Source of the DNA: Hexactinellida sp. DTS-2022
Taxonomy: Eukaryota > Porifera > Hexactinellida
Reading direction: 5' to 3'
Length of the DNA stretch: 64,000 nt
Assembly (NCBI GenBank): GCA_028753945.1
Contig: JAPNXP010000010.1
Location: 499,042 to 563,041, forward strand
Positions 39,581-52,100 of this stretch are shown in pieces. Each line of letters begins with the position of its first letter. The first letter of the stretch is position 1. Below the pieces are notes generated by a model. That model saw only the letters and a program-made list of their open reading frames with translations, was not told the origin of the DNA and did no database searches. Position numbers and translations under genes: made by a program.

Positions 39581-39665
39581 CTAACAGAGGTTTAGAGAAC
39601 TTGTCCATTGTTATTCTAACTTTTTTCCATAAAAACTTGTAAATTGGTGGATTGAAATTAGAGAA

Positions 39666-40112
39666 ATGGCTTCTGGAAAAGTTAAGGAATTGACTTTGGC
39701 CATTATTAAACCTGAAATAGTGCGACTACTGATAAAACGTGAGAAGTTGTTTCTAAGAATAGAAGAAGAGGGATTTGAAATAATCCAACAGCGTTCCTTT
39801 CTTTTTTCAGAGAATCAGGCAAAGAAATTCTATTTATCAAATCGCGGCAAATTCTACTTCACTAGGTCTGTAAAGTATATTTCTTCGTTTCCAGTTATTG
39901 CTTGTATTTTGGCTAAAACGAATGCAGTGGAGGATTTTAGAAATTTGGTAGTTGGGAAAGAAGGCAGTAGAGAGAATTCACTCCGTGCGCTCTTTGGGAC
40001 TAATGAGACTATTAATGCGGTTCATGGTTCAGAAAATACAGAAGAAGCCAGGAGGGAAATTAAACTAATTTTCCCAGGTTTTGATACAAAACCATGGGAA
40101 CATAATTCATAA
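39666..40112 (+). CDS. NME6: Nucleoside diphosphate kinase, NME6-like
   Basis: 148 residues, one NDPK domain. LTLAIIKPE (9-17) carries the conserved Lys, GKFYFTRSVKYISSFPVIACIL is like NME6 (RFFYQRLVEFMASGPI), and NAVHGSE (117-123) contains the catalytic histidine H120. NDP kinases move the gamma phosphate from ATP to NDPs through a phosphohistidine. NME6 is mitochondrial and poorly active alone, working with partner proteins on the mitochondrial pyrimidine nucleotide supply. The C-terminal extension of human NME6 is missing. ATG follows AAATTAG by 4 nt. Confidence 0.8.
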   Translation: MASGKVKELTLAIIKPEIVRLLIKREKLFLRIEEEGFEIIQQRSFLFSENQAKKFYLSNRGKFYFTRSVKYISSFPVIACILAKTNAVEDFRNLVVGKEGSRENSLRALFGTNETINAVHGSENTEEARREIKLIFPGFDTKPWEHNS

Positions 40113-40267
40113 CTTGTATTCTGTCTAATCTAGCTTATTTAGTTCTTCCTTATTCGCTTAATTTTCTAAGTATATTAATATTAAAAGCAACGATTTCATT
40201 ATTTAACAAAGTAACTCCTAGTTTAACTAGGCATTACGTATTATACAATATTATCCGTAGTACAAGT

Positions 40268-40432
40268 GCATTGTTATAACGAAATGCTTGGGACCAGTAA
40301 TTTCCTTCTTTATATCTGGATATTCGTTGCAAGCGGGTAATAATTAACGCATTTAGTTTTCTGGGGGAAGATCTCCATTTAATTATAGCTTATAAGCGGT
40401 TATTTCGTTATATCCGACTTCGTTTTAATAAA
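40268..40432. mobile_element. MITE of the TTATAACGAAG family
   Basis: GTTATAACGAAATGC left and ATTTCGTTATATCCGACTTC right; related to 34013 and 35300. Confidence 0.55.
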
Positions 40433-43400
40433 CCTAAAATCACTTGTTGCTATAAAGATATAATTTCGTTAGCAATTTCAAAACAGCTTTGTTGCTTAAT
40501 TGTCTGTGCTAAACCTATGATCAAGTTAGAGTCAAAGGTAAATATCCTAGATATCATTTTAAGAATACAATTTCTATTTATAATCAAAATAATCCCCAAA
40601 TTTTCCTAGCTTGTAAAATATTATAATTCGATAGCAATTTTTATTTTAAAGAACAAATTAATATGAAAGTATACTGGATTGCTGGATAAACACATTTTAT
40701 TGGAATTGAGCTTTAGTTGTTAGTTCAAATTATGTGTCATAATAAATTCACTAAGTGTATTCTAATAATTATGATTTATATTATTGCCAACTTTTGATAT
40801 TTACAAAGTTTCAGAATAAAATTGTTGTGAAATTGCTTATTCCACATATTTTAATGTTTGTATTTATTAAAGTGATCAATTGAATTTTGAAATACACGCA
40901 ATAACCATAATATTATATATATCAAGAAATACTATTAACAAACCATCCTCTCTTAGTATATTATAAAGTGAAAATTAAGTAGTAGGGGGTAGGTAATTAA
41001 TTATCTCAGAATTACCCAATTAACATAGGAACATCCCTCTTAGGGGTGTCACTTGATTGTATCAGGTTCTGTTTAAATCATTCTACGTTTTTGTTAATAT
41101 CAGAAGTATATCTAACAATCTGTGCTTAATTGTAACACAATCTTGAAAGTATAACTTAACTTGTGATTCCTCTCAATTACAGATAAGCTAATATTAACTA
41201 CAGATTTACAAAAAAGATTATCAAATTATCAACTCTGTCTTATGATTAAATAACGTAATTCAATAACGTTAGTTAATCAGGCGTGTTTTAGCTTTGTTCG
41301 ACATAGATAATAAAATTAACAACGGTTATTCGGTTTGATTAATTGTTCTAGAAATTTTTGAGGTTTATGTTGACTTAACTTAATCTTATTCAGATATTTA
41401 TGTTAATTAATTAATATTCCCACAAATCTAGTTACCATTGGCTCACAATTAAAACTTTGAATAAGCAAAGGTCAAAGTTTTCTAACAAATATTTCTAGTT
41501 CTATATTTCTTTTCAATACAAACAATATTTTATTACTAATTCTACAAAGGAATTACTTATTTGTCGGCCGCCTACAATGTCGGCTAGCCGACATAAAGCA
41601 AATGTCGCAGACAAATAATGATTTAGCCGAGTTGATTAGCGACCTTTAATAAGTTCAGGCTTTTGGTTCGCTCCTAATTCATTGTCGCTTCTTAATAGCT
41701 AGGTTCTTTTTCCTCCATAATGGATTATTTATTTTCAATCTTGCATGGACTTTTCCTCTAATTCGTTCAATTTTAGATGAATTCCTTATTTGTCGGACAT
41801 TGCAGGCGGCAGCATTATAAGTAAGCCGTTCTACAAATAATATAAATAAATAATAGGTAATTTCATCTTAATAAATTGAACTTTGGTTGAATATTCTATG
41901 TTTTGTTTATATGTGTAATATTATATAATCGCATTGACTATCTTTAATCATTATTTTATTTACAAATGACCACATTTATTACAGTAGTAATAAATTATAT
42001 TTTATTGTTTACTATCATTTATAATACAAAGTGTATGACTGATTAATTAATAGTTATATTTTCCTGAATTTGCCTCTTTCTTAGAAAGTATTCTATTATA
42101 ACATAATGCAGTGACCTCATTAGTTCGTAGTTTTTCCTTTACTCTAAATAGTCTTTGACTCTTGATGTTATTCTATACTTAATTAAACTTCCTCCGTTAT
42201 ATTAACATGACTCAATAGTCAATAGCACAAGTATGGAGGGAAGAGAATTACATTTCATGATATGTAAGATTACTACTTAACTTAATAATACAGAGGAAAT
42301 CGGTTATAACGTAAAACCCCTCGGGAATTATAAATCAGTACGTATTACCCAAGTCTACTTATGAAACCGAGTTTACCATAAATGACAATATACTTGGTTA
42401 ACTTGGTTTAAATAAATTAGTACCGAAGTGTACTAACCCAGGTGTATTATCTACTAGACTTAATTGGGGACATGTTTGTTCGAGTTATCTCATGCCCTAA
42501 TTAATTGGAAACTATAATATAAGAACTATATATCTATAATTAATTTATTTGAATGGCGAAAATATAATTGACGTTTTGCCTTTCATTATTACACCCTCCA
42601 TTCGTTACAAGGTGCGAAAACCATAATTAGTGCCTAAATAATGAATTGAGTATTTGAACCATAAACGAACTGCCTGACTCTAAATATTTTATTAATGACG
42701 ATAATGGATTGAAAACAGATGATCAATTACGAACTCTATTTAATTCAATCAAGATACTGATTATTTGAATTTATTTCTAGGAATATACAATTTAATATGA
42801 ATATTATTAATTGCATCAAAAATTCTTGTGCTTGTATTATTTCGAATATATTAATTACTATATTAAATATGGTTTATAATGTCATTATATTTTCGCCGCT
42901 GTGTGGTAAGAATATTTATTCTACATGATTACTAATGATCCTATTTGCATGTCTATGAATGTAGTGGGTTTTGCTGATAGATATTCCCGTAGGAAATCAC
43001 TTGCCCCATCACATATCACAGGTTTAATCTAATCTTTAACAGATTTTGCAATTTTTTGTTAATTTGAATAATTATAATATAATATTGCTATTTCGTCTTA
43101 TTATCCTACAGTTATTTTGCTGTATAGCAAGCAAATTGTTTTAATACCAAGATGGATGACTTTTAATCTTATCTTATTAATGTTCTTTTTAAATGTATCA
43201 AAATAGTCGCAATGCAATCTGTTTTTCTGAAGTTTTTTGAATAACCTTTTTTGCAACAATTTTCTCATCATCGTAGATTAATCACAATTCCCTTTGTTTT
43301 ATGCGAATAGTCCAATCAAACAATAATAATAACAAACTAATAAGTACAGTATTATCCTTGTATTATTCAGTATAACTCTAAATTACTGAATAATTAATTA

Positions 43401-43892
43401 GAGATATGAATTATAAAATACGAAATTCGTAGTTCAATATTGTTTACAATACCATATGTTCGGTTCAATAAATATATATCTAAATACGACCCATGCACTC
43501 TTTGTTATGAGTAGATCTATAAATAATATTGCTTATGGGTCGATAAACAGGTTATATGTCTAGTAGCCCAACAGCTGTGAATTCTCTATTACTTAGCATG
43601 TTATCTCATACGAATTTTAATCTTCTTTAGATACTAGCTTAAGTCGTTAACAACTATATTAGAATTGCTGAGTTGAAATTATTATTCATTTATTATGTGA
43701 ACTATTGATTTTATTCATCTACAAATTATAATTTGCTCGGCTTAATAGGGTCAGTTTGGGTCTAACACATTTGCGTACATCTCTTACGTACATCACACAT
43801 TTCGCTTATTATTTTGGACACTATTTGTAGTCAACGTATACTCTAACTGTACGTAATTAATTTGGAAAAGGCATTAATATTAATTACTAAAT

Positions 43893-44260
43893 TAGGGCCG
43901 AAACAAACGAATATTCGAAATGAAGCGAACGAACCTTTTTCCAAACGAATTAATATTCAAATATTCGTTCGTTTAGATATGACTAAGCATTAAATCATTT
44001 TCAAGACCCATACATAATACATTGGAAAATAGCTTTTTAGTGGTAACTTACTGTAGTTTAATCATAGTTACAAAGTGTTTAAGACACATTATAAATTACT
44101 TAGCTAGGTTAGGTACTAGGTAGCAATTTATATTTACGATCTCTCCAATATAAACAAAAGTCATGTTTTTGTCCCAAAGTAGTCCACGAATATCCGTTTC
44201 GATCTAATATTCGTTCAATTATTTCGAACGAATATTCGGGGAATATTCGTTTCAGCCCTA
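43893..44260. mobile_element. 368-bp hAT-like element with TAGGGCCGAAAC ends
   Basis: Left TAGGGCCGAAACAAACGAAT, right ATTCGTTTCAGCCCTA, inverted complements; CGAATATTCG motifs recur inside each end. Flanks ACTAAATT and ATTAAATT form an imperfect 8-bp duplication. Confidence 0.75.
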
Positions 44261-44607
44261 ATTAAATTTTAATTAATAAAATAATAATAACAAAGCACAA
44301 TTAATATAGGCGTAATCAAAAATGGTTCTAAAAGCAATGCCTCTTAAAAATACTAATATAGGTCTGTTATATAATGATGACTAAGGTTAAAATTGCTCTT
44401 ATTATCTATAGGTTTTTTTTTTTTTGGGATCTTTACCCAAGGTAAATTTCGATTGTTTCAACTCAACTTTCCTCTGTTTCCAGGCAATCTATGAATTTCC
44501 AGATCTTAGGGTGATGACAACCACGATGCCACAATTCTACCAAATTGGTCGTTCTCGGCAATCCTTGTGGAACAAGATTAATATTGTTCCAAAGACATAT
44601 GTTTAAT

Positions 44608-44749
44608 GGGGCTATGGGGACAATATTTCACAGGATTTATAGGACGGAATTACAGTTTGACTCAAAATATTTTCGGTTATCAGATTTCTTCGCTTAATTG
44701 GATGGAGAAATCTATTACCCGGTGGCTCTATTAAGCGGAGTATACTGTA
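44608..44749. mobile_element. Partial MITE with CTCCGCTTAAT motifs
   Basis: Right end TTAAGCGGAGTATACTGTA; shares 'aaaatattttcggttat' and 'cgcttaattggat'-like text with 46428. Left end unclear. Confidence 0.55.
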
Positions 44750-45477
44750 ATATATTTCGTAGTTGCTATTCATACTTTATAACATCTGGTTTGCTGATAT
44801 ACTGCATTACATGAGTAAGCACACTGTCGCTATCTATAGATACACAACTCCTATTGCATTTTATAATTATAACTTACACCTACCTAATTATGCAACACTA
44901 AATATACCAAGCATTATTCCCTAATTCGCACAACTAAATAAATAGAAATTCACTATAGTATTTCTATCAAATAATGTGTTTCTACTTTCTATTAAATAAT
45001 ACATTTACCTACCCTTGTTTATTAAACCAATTCTTCTAAATAAGTAGTGTAAATAATTATATTATAAATATTGTTTGTGAAGTATGTCCATTTATTTTTC
45101 TGCTTAGCACATGTTTATGTCAAATTGTCAATTAATATTGATTAATTGTTTTATTTATCCTTTATTGTATAAGTAAAATATTGATTTGTTGACATAAATG
45201 CTAAATTGTTAATTAGTTTTTACACAGATAGATTTTATTATTAGTAAATTTACAAGAAAACCACTAGATCATTAATTTATTCGATGAAGTTTCAAATTTT
45301 TAGACAGTTCAATCAAATTAATAATTCTAGATGTGTAATATACTTTAAATTTATCTTGTTGTCAAATGCAATTTCTTTGAACCGTTAATTAATTAAACGT
45401 AGTTTCCTTACGTAGTTATCTGTTTGATGCTAATACAATCTCATAAATTAAATAGTTTTATGTGAATTATGAGATAT

Positions 45478-45646
45478 CTTATATGTAGACCGTCTAGAAA
45501 TAGACCAGGTTTTATTCCCTATGCATTAGTATTACCCATAAAAAGCAGGGCAAGTGGTCTACAGAATTTATAGACGGTCTACAAATTTTTGGCTTATTTG
45601 TATGGGCTTTTATAGACCGTCTATTTCTAGACGGTCTACATATAAG
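45478..45646. mobile_element. Palindromic element with four TAGACCGTC motifs
   Basis: CTTATATGTAGACCGTC at the left and GACGGTCTACATATAAG at the right; within lie GACGGTCTACAAA and TATAGACCGTCTA. Ends match over about 29 bp without mismatch. Confidence 0.75.
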
Positions 45647-46427
45647 GATGCTCGTGAATTATGTCATGAACATGAATCCCTAATAAATAATTTAAATAAC
45701 TATATTTCGTATTACAGCCTACTCTCGCATTGTAGTACGAATTTGCTGCCTTATCAGAAATTCAATTTAATTGGTGCATGGTGTCACTAATTATTAAAAA
45801 GCATTTAAATTGTACCAAAATAACTTTTCATAATTTCGTATTTATCGTGTTTGTATCCACTCAAATAAAGAGTTTCAATGACCCGCATTAACTCTAGGTC
45901 GCTCATTATTAGTTTTATTCCATTCGCCCTTGGGGCTGGGGTACAAATTTAGGATCATTCCAGAAATTGAACTGAAATACCTTTACAGATTACAAATGAG
46001 AATAGCTGACTTAATCGTTTCAGAACCATTACACAAATAGCCTCATTAATTGGATTTTAGTTCCTAATTAATGTAAATACAAGTCAAATTGCATTTACTA
46101 TACATACTTTGCAGGTGTTGTACAACTTGCTTGATGAACTAGTGTTTTTATTTTAAACTAATTCGTCAAAATTAATAAACCTAAAATCATCATTCAGGTG
46201 TGAATAGACTAAGTTATTTCAGGAATGTGTTAAAACAATGATACCTAAGTAATCACTGAATTGAATATATAAGCTCAAAATACGCAAATGCGGTGTATAA
46301 AATTTTTAATCAGGTGCAAAACTAGGACACTGATATTATGACAGTATTTTAAATTTGATTACTTATTATATTCTAATACCATATGCCTTAAAAATAATTG
46401 TTGTACAATAATATGTAGTTAATGTAG

Positions 46428-46607
46428 TACAGTATACTCTGCTTAATAGATTTCTCCGCTTAATGAGGTCGAAATTTCACTGGATTTAAGGACGGTATTA
46501 CAGTTTTACTAAAAATATTTTCGGTTATTTGATTTCTCCGCTTAATTTGATCAACTACCCTGTAACAAAAAGTGATCCTATTTATTAAGCTGAGTCAACT
46601 TTATTTC
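46428..46607. mobile_element. MITE with CAGTATACTCTGCTTAATA end
   Basis: TACAGTATACTCTGCTTAAT left; right end TTAAGCTGAGTCAACTTTA is its degraded complement; interior repeats of TTTCTCCGCTTAAT. Same family as 44608. Confidence 0.6.
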
Positions 46608-48382
46608 CATAACTAATTTTGTTTGTTAGCCAGGCCATAGATAGCCCCACCTCACTTAATATTGAGTCACTGAACACATGGAGTTATCAATTAACTCATT
46701 AATTGGGCAGCAGACTTCCTTTATTATCCTTCAATTTCAAGTTAGAGACTTCTCGGGTTTCTATTGGAATTACCTCAATAGAACAGATCATTTATTAATG
46801 CACGTATTTATGTATATCCGACAATTCATTTAAATACTAGGGCGTCACTGCCCTTTCAGCACAATACAGTGAATTGGTTTTAAATTAGAATCAATTGCTA
46901 TACTTTACATGTACATTTGTGAATAATTTAATTTATATTCCTGCGTCGATAACTTTACATGTGAACAATCCCTGTCATACTTGTTCATCATTTTACATAC
47001 GTATGCGCATATGCCAGTTAAGAATAACTTATCTGTTTGATCTTTTTGTAGGAAAGTATGCAAATTGCTAAATTAATATTTGAAATATTACTTTGAATAA
47101 TAAGGTAGAATGGTGCAATCTCCTTAGCATATACGTGGCTATGTAAGTGATCTCACTATAAACTAGAAGTAGCTGTGTGTAGGTGGCTCTGTTAGAGTTC
47201 TACGTAGTGTGTAATTACAGTTCAGTCTAAGGAATGTGGTGGGAAGCCGGGACATTGAAATACGATATTAAAATCTAATTCTTCATATAACTATGAATTT
47301 AATTGTTAGAGTATTCCTAATTATGGAAGTATAGTTTTTGATTGGAGAGATTACTATTGAGTCAGTGTTCTGTTATTGTAATTGTATACTTTATCTCGGG
47401 GGACTTTTTCTTCCGATTAGTTAGAAGGTACAACTCGTGATTTTAATAATATTAATGTCAGCGTTGTGACTGTTAGATAATAAGTTTAACATGGAGCAAG
47501 CTAAAAGCATATTATATTACAATACAAAATTGTGTACTGATTACCTGTGAAACTTAATATGAAGGAAATGGGATTTTCTGGTGGAAGTTATTACTTCATG
47601 TTAAATGTACATTTAATATCCTACAAATTCTAACAGTTGTACTGCTAAACGGTTTCATATTCGTTTGTTATCAATTATTACATTGTTCTCTACCAAATTA
47701 TATTCATTAATTAGGAAACAATAGTAAGAGAGATCAATTTGATATTTAATGAACATACTACTTGATTGTGTAATTTCATGTGGATATGGAGACAATGAAT
47801 ATTTGGACTTATTGTTATTTAATTTGAATATCTCGCTTGGATGCAATTCTAACTAAAGGTTCAAGAAAGAACATATTAATATTAAACTTTCTATAAATCA
47901 TACGGTACATTCTTCCTACTTGTTTTAAAACAAAATAATGCTGAGAAAATGGTTTTGACATAAAACCATTTTATTTCCCTCAAAACTGCTAGTTGGTAAA
48001 ATGCATAATATTTGGAATCTAGCCATATGAAAACATAAATATACCATATTCGATTAATTGTTATAATCATGCTATATTTTCATAGATTTGGAAACATATT
48101 AATCTTTTGGTGGATGTGTAATTTCGTAATGTGTACCTAATCACAGTTCCTATTGAAAGTAAGATTATCTTAAATAACTTATTATAACTGAATTTATAAT
48201 CTCCCATGTCGTCAATCAATTATCTTATAACAAAATATATTGTGTCCGTATTCAAAACTATCTATGTTTATCAGGTTTGAGAAAAATGTTTAATTAATAT
48301 TTTCAAACGTATATGTTAAATACAGCGAGAAGTGTTATAAGGTTTTTCGAACCTAATTAAATTAAAATATATCACATAACTA

Positions 48383-49120
48383 CTACAAATCAGTGAATTT
48401 GGAGTATAGTTTGGTTGTGATGTTGGTATCAGCTCCATGGGATACGAGCAGGAGAGCTATGTCCGTCTGCTGCCAGTAGCTAGCCACGTGGAGAGGAGTC
48501 CACCCGTCAGTGTCTCTCGTGTTAAGACTCATCACATTCTCTTCGCAGATGTACTGCGCGAGACGGGAGTAGCCGTAGGCAGCAGCCAGATGGAGGAGAC
48601 TGCCCTCCTCGCTTATGTCTAGGCTCTCTTGCCACTTGCTCACAGTGCCGCGTTTGTGCGCTTCTCTGAGCGCTGCGAGCAGAGCTGTCTCCTCCTCCGA
48701 GTCTGTCTCTTCTCTCTCCTCTGCGACCGCTGCTGTCGCCGCTGTGTCGAGAAGAGAGAGGAGCTCTTCCTGCTCCGCCACGTCGCCAGCTGTCTCCTGG
48801 TCGTTGTTGCAGACACAGGGATCAGCTCCCTCCGACAGCAGCAGCACGGTCAGCTCGTAGTTGCCAGTCGCCGCCGCGATGTGCAGCGGTGTCCATCCCT
48901 CTATGTCCTGCAGAGAGGGGTCCGCACTGTGCTGCAGCAGACACGCCACCATCTCCAGCTCTCCCTCCAGACACGCGTGGTGCATGGGACCCATGCCCAG
49001 AGGAGACAGCTTGTTGATGTCGTTTCTGTGGAGAGCAGCCAGCACTGTGTTTAGCTGCTCGCAGCTCTCATTAGTTATTATGTCCGTGATAATATCTGTT
49101 GTATTGAAATGGATAGACAT
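48383..49120 (-). CDS. MYPT-like ankyrin protein, copy 1 (245 aa)
   Basis: Ankyrin repeats at about 42-70 (MGPMHHACLEGELEMVACLL), 75-103 (EGWTPLHIAAATGNYELTVL), 170-198 (GSLLHLAAAYGYSRLAQYI) and 205-233 (DGWTPLHVASYWQQTDIALL). Between the second and third lies an acidic linker followed by ALREAHKRGTVSKWQ. This split arrangement, linker included, is that of the ankyrin domain of PPP1R12/MYPT myosin-phosphatase targeting subunits. The RVxF-type PP1-docking motif before the repeats is absent and there is no C-terminal part, so the role is open. The gene is strikingly GC-rich with CTG/CTC/GAG codons, in very AT-rich surroundings. TATAAATATA lies 51 bp before the ATG. Nearly identical copies: 54826-55563 and 59512-60264. 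Confidence 0.85.
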   Translation of the reverse strand: MSIHFNTTDIITDIITNESCEQLNTVLAALHRNDINKLSPLGMGPMHHACLEGELEMVACLLQHSADPSLQDIEGWTPLHIAAATGNYELTVLLLSEGADPCVCNNDQETAGDVAEQEELLSLLDTAATAAVAEEREETDSEEETALLAALREAHKRGTVSKWQESLDISEEGSLLHLAAAYGYSRLAQYICEENVMSLNTRDTDGWTPLHVASYWQQTDIALLLVSHGADTNITTKLYSKFTDL

Positions 49121-49170
49121 TTTATTGTTTGTGTGAAGTTGAATTGTTTGTAGTTACCAAACAACTACAT

Positions 49171-49180
49171 TATATTTATA
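49171..49180 (-). promoter_or_regulatory. TATA box of ankyrin copy 1
   Basis: TATAAATATA on the minus strand, preceded by AG. The wider promoter does not resemble those of copies 2 and 3. Confidence 0.55.
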
Positions 49181-52100
49181 CTGTCTGGTTTTCACTGTAA
49201 TGTACAATTCGTACTTATTTTAGATTGCTCTGTGTGGTGCCCTGGGTTTATTGAAAGAGTAATATGATTCAAGTTAAACCATTGTACCTCAGGTTCTACT
49301 TTCAAACCGGGTTTATCTCATTTTCATTTGCTCCCTTTTCTACTCAATAATGAACTCAATTTACTTCTGAACTAACAGAAAACTACACTACCTTGTTTGG
49401 ATATTCAGTATTGTCATTTTCAATTATGCTAAAGTATAGTACAGTCAATCCTATTTCGTAATGGTATTCAATTTGAAAATAACTTCTAATATTTATTTCA
49501 ATATTAAGTCGAACAATGTATCATAAATCATTTGACTGATTTTAATAATGGCTTTTCTCGTATTAAAGTTTCTAGAAATGAACATAGTATATTGCAAAAT
49601 CTTTAATATTGCAATTTGAAGTTTACAACTCATGTTTAGTGTACTTTCACTCCGTTGTACATGTTGAGTCATATTACGAAGAAAATTTCATTTACAATTT
49701 CCACACCTGAACTAAATCTCACCAGACAAGAGAACATATTTCCTATAACATCATAATATGATGTATCATACGTAGAATAACTTTGTCTTTTAAATGAAAC
49801 ACATTCTCTATTCATTACACAATAACACGACATAAGCCCACCATTACATTGTGTAAAATTGCAAACTATAATTATCCTAATTAGTCGATTAATTAAATGC
49901 CCAGTAACGTATTTCACCTACGTACCATCACAGTAACATCAATTTTATTGCAACAACATCTCTCGAAAATTTTGATGTTTTTTTAATCTCTAAAGCAAGA
50001 TGCCAATTGGATTAATTAGTCTAATAAGTTGGTGAGAGTATGTTGTAACTCAAACATACCAAGAAATATAACGATATATTCTTACAAAGCTCGTTTATAA
50101 TTACGATCACATAAATAAAAGTAGTTTACGAACAAGTGCTAAAGGATGTAATACTCTATTGTTTGTTAAGACAAAATACAGTAGAGTCTTAGCCTGTTAT
50201 ATAAGTTGTTGAAATATAATTGTAATCAGGTTGACAAATAATATGTAACTGTAATGGTACAAATTAAAGTAATCTTATTTAATAATTAAAGTATTTACGG
50301 ACATACAGTCGAAACAACCAATTTAGCGGCAAAATATTCAGGAACCAAATGTGTTCTGATTTCAGAAAAGTTATATTGTAATAAACTGCAGGAACCAATG
50401 TGTCACCAACTCATTTTGTTTGTAAATGTTATTGTTATTGTTATTTTATTAAAACAATCACTTTATAGAATTGTAGTTATCATTTAATAAATAGTTCTAG
50501 AATCTAGAATAATCAATGTCTCTTTCCTAAATCAGTAAATGGCTTTTAGTATTAAAATGATCGGTTATTCTTTGATACTAATTATAAAACTGATTATACT
50601 GCCAGGGTTTTAATTAGTTCAAAACGTACATAATTAAACTCAATTAAAACATAATGATCTGAAATACAGTTGGCTTTCATTCAATTAACAAGATACACGA
50701 AATCATGTATTGAGATAGATATACACCACTTAAATAGATTAAAAACAAATTTGTTAAAAGATTTAAGAACAAGTTGATAAGTGAGTTATATAAAGAGATA
50801 GGAGAGATACAGAAGAAAGGCTATAAAATTGTATATTATATATGATGTAGTGCAATTATTGATTCATCAGAACAACTTGAAAGCTTAATTATTCCAATAG
50901 AGATATCTTCATAAAACCCAGACAAACACGTTAAAGATTTTTATTCTAACTAATTATATTGGTGTGGCTATATATTCAGATGGTTAATAGTATGACATAG
51001 TAATTATTGCTATTCAAAACATTAGGTTTATAGTGCAGATGTAAAGTGGTGTGGCCTGTGGATAATTCTGCCAGTATAAGTCTATGATCAATAGTATACT
51101 ATAATTGGAATTAATATAGTTTTGTGCATTGTATTAGTTAATAACTAAGCTTTTGATTAATTCTAAGGGAATCTTGTTTTGCAGAAATTTAAATTGGAAT
51201 TAATGAAGAAATATATTGTTTTGTTTTGGGAGTATCAATCCTGTAAAGTGTAAACTTTTAAATTAAAAAAACGTACACATTGAATATTCTAATACGTAAT
51301 TCATATTAAATTATATTTTTACAGAATAACGATTATCCCCAATCATAAAATCTAATAAAAGAATAAATAATATTTCATAGAATAATACACAATTTTCTTA
51401 TAAAACTATGATATTGCATATCGGATGCTATATCACGCTTGATGGAATACAATTCAATTATGTGTAACTTGGTAATTAACAATATCAAACTTTGATACAC
51501 AAACATTACAAATTTCAGCCTACTGCAATTCTTATAAGGATATACGAATTCCGAAAATATAAACTTCAGGGATAATATTAATGTAATGCATTTATCGGAA
51601 ACAGACTTTAACATAACCGAACAACAATCTTCATCACTGTAATCTCTCCATTACAATTTCTAGAGATTATAGTCTCTTATGGTTAAAATAATTTTGTATA
51701 TTTGAACTGAATCTTGTTTTACTAACTAAAGCTCTAGATAGGTAAGCATCTATGACACTGATACATCCTTATATAACGGACAGATTCCACTTATATCTTA
51801 CATTCATTCTTTGAACTATTATTTGAATATCAAAAGATATCTCTAAGTAATACAAGAATTAAAAATTATTGTTAATAAAATTTTAGTAGCATTTCAGAGC
51901 AAATTCTTATAAGGAAATGCTTAACCTGAATTGTATAAAACTTGTGTTAGTTCCTACAATTACTTGCTTTGGGATATTATATAATAAGAATTATTTTTTT
52001 TGTTATTAATAGTAAAATAGCTATATCAACTGGGAATCGGGGGTTATTTAGAGATATTTTGTTAATTAACATTAATTGCTCGTTTTGGGATGAACAGTAA

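Larger units (their letters stand above)
40113..48382. other. 8.3-kb AT-rich gene desert
   Basis: No coding region is supported on either strand; ORFs are short and of low complexity. Recognisable pieces are listed separately (MITEs at 40268, 43893, 44608, 45478, 46428). In addition there is a direct repeat CTTATTTGTCGG at about 41557 and 41786, a perfect palindrome TGTCGGCTAGCCGACA at 41579-41594, and a 14-base T run near 44412. The rest shows nothing I can name. Confidence 0.6.

Noticed and set aside
48437-49136. Antisense ORFs of 61-141 residues opposite the ankyrin gene, and the same at 54880-55573 and 59496-60186
   Set aside because: Shadow frames of GC-rich coding sequence; they recur only because the sense gene is triplicated.
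49669-49917. 82-residue minus-strand ORF
   Set aside because: No recognisable content, no TATA or acceptor-like start, and AT-rich codon use like random spacer.
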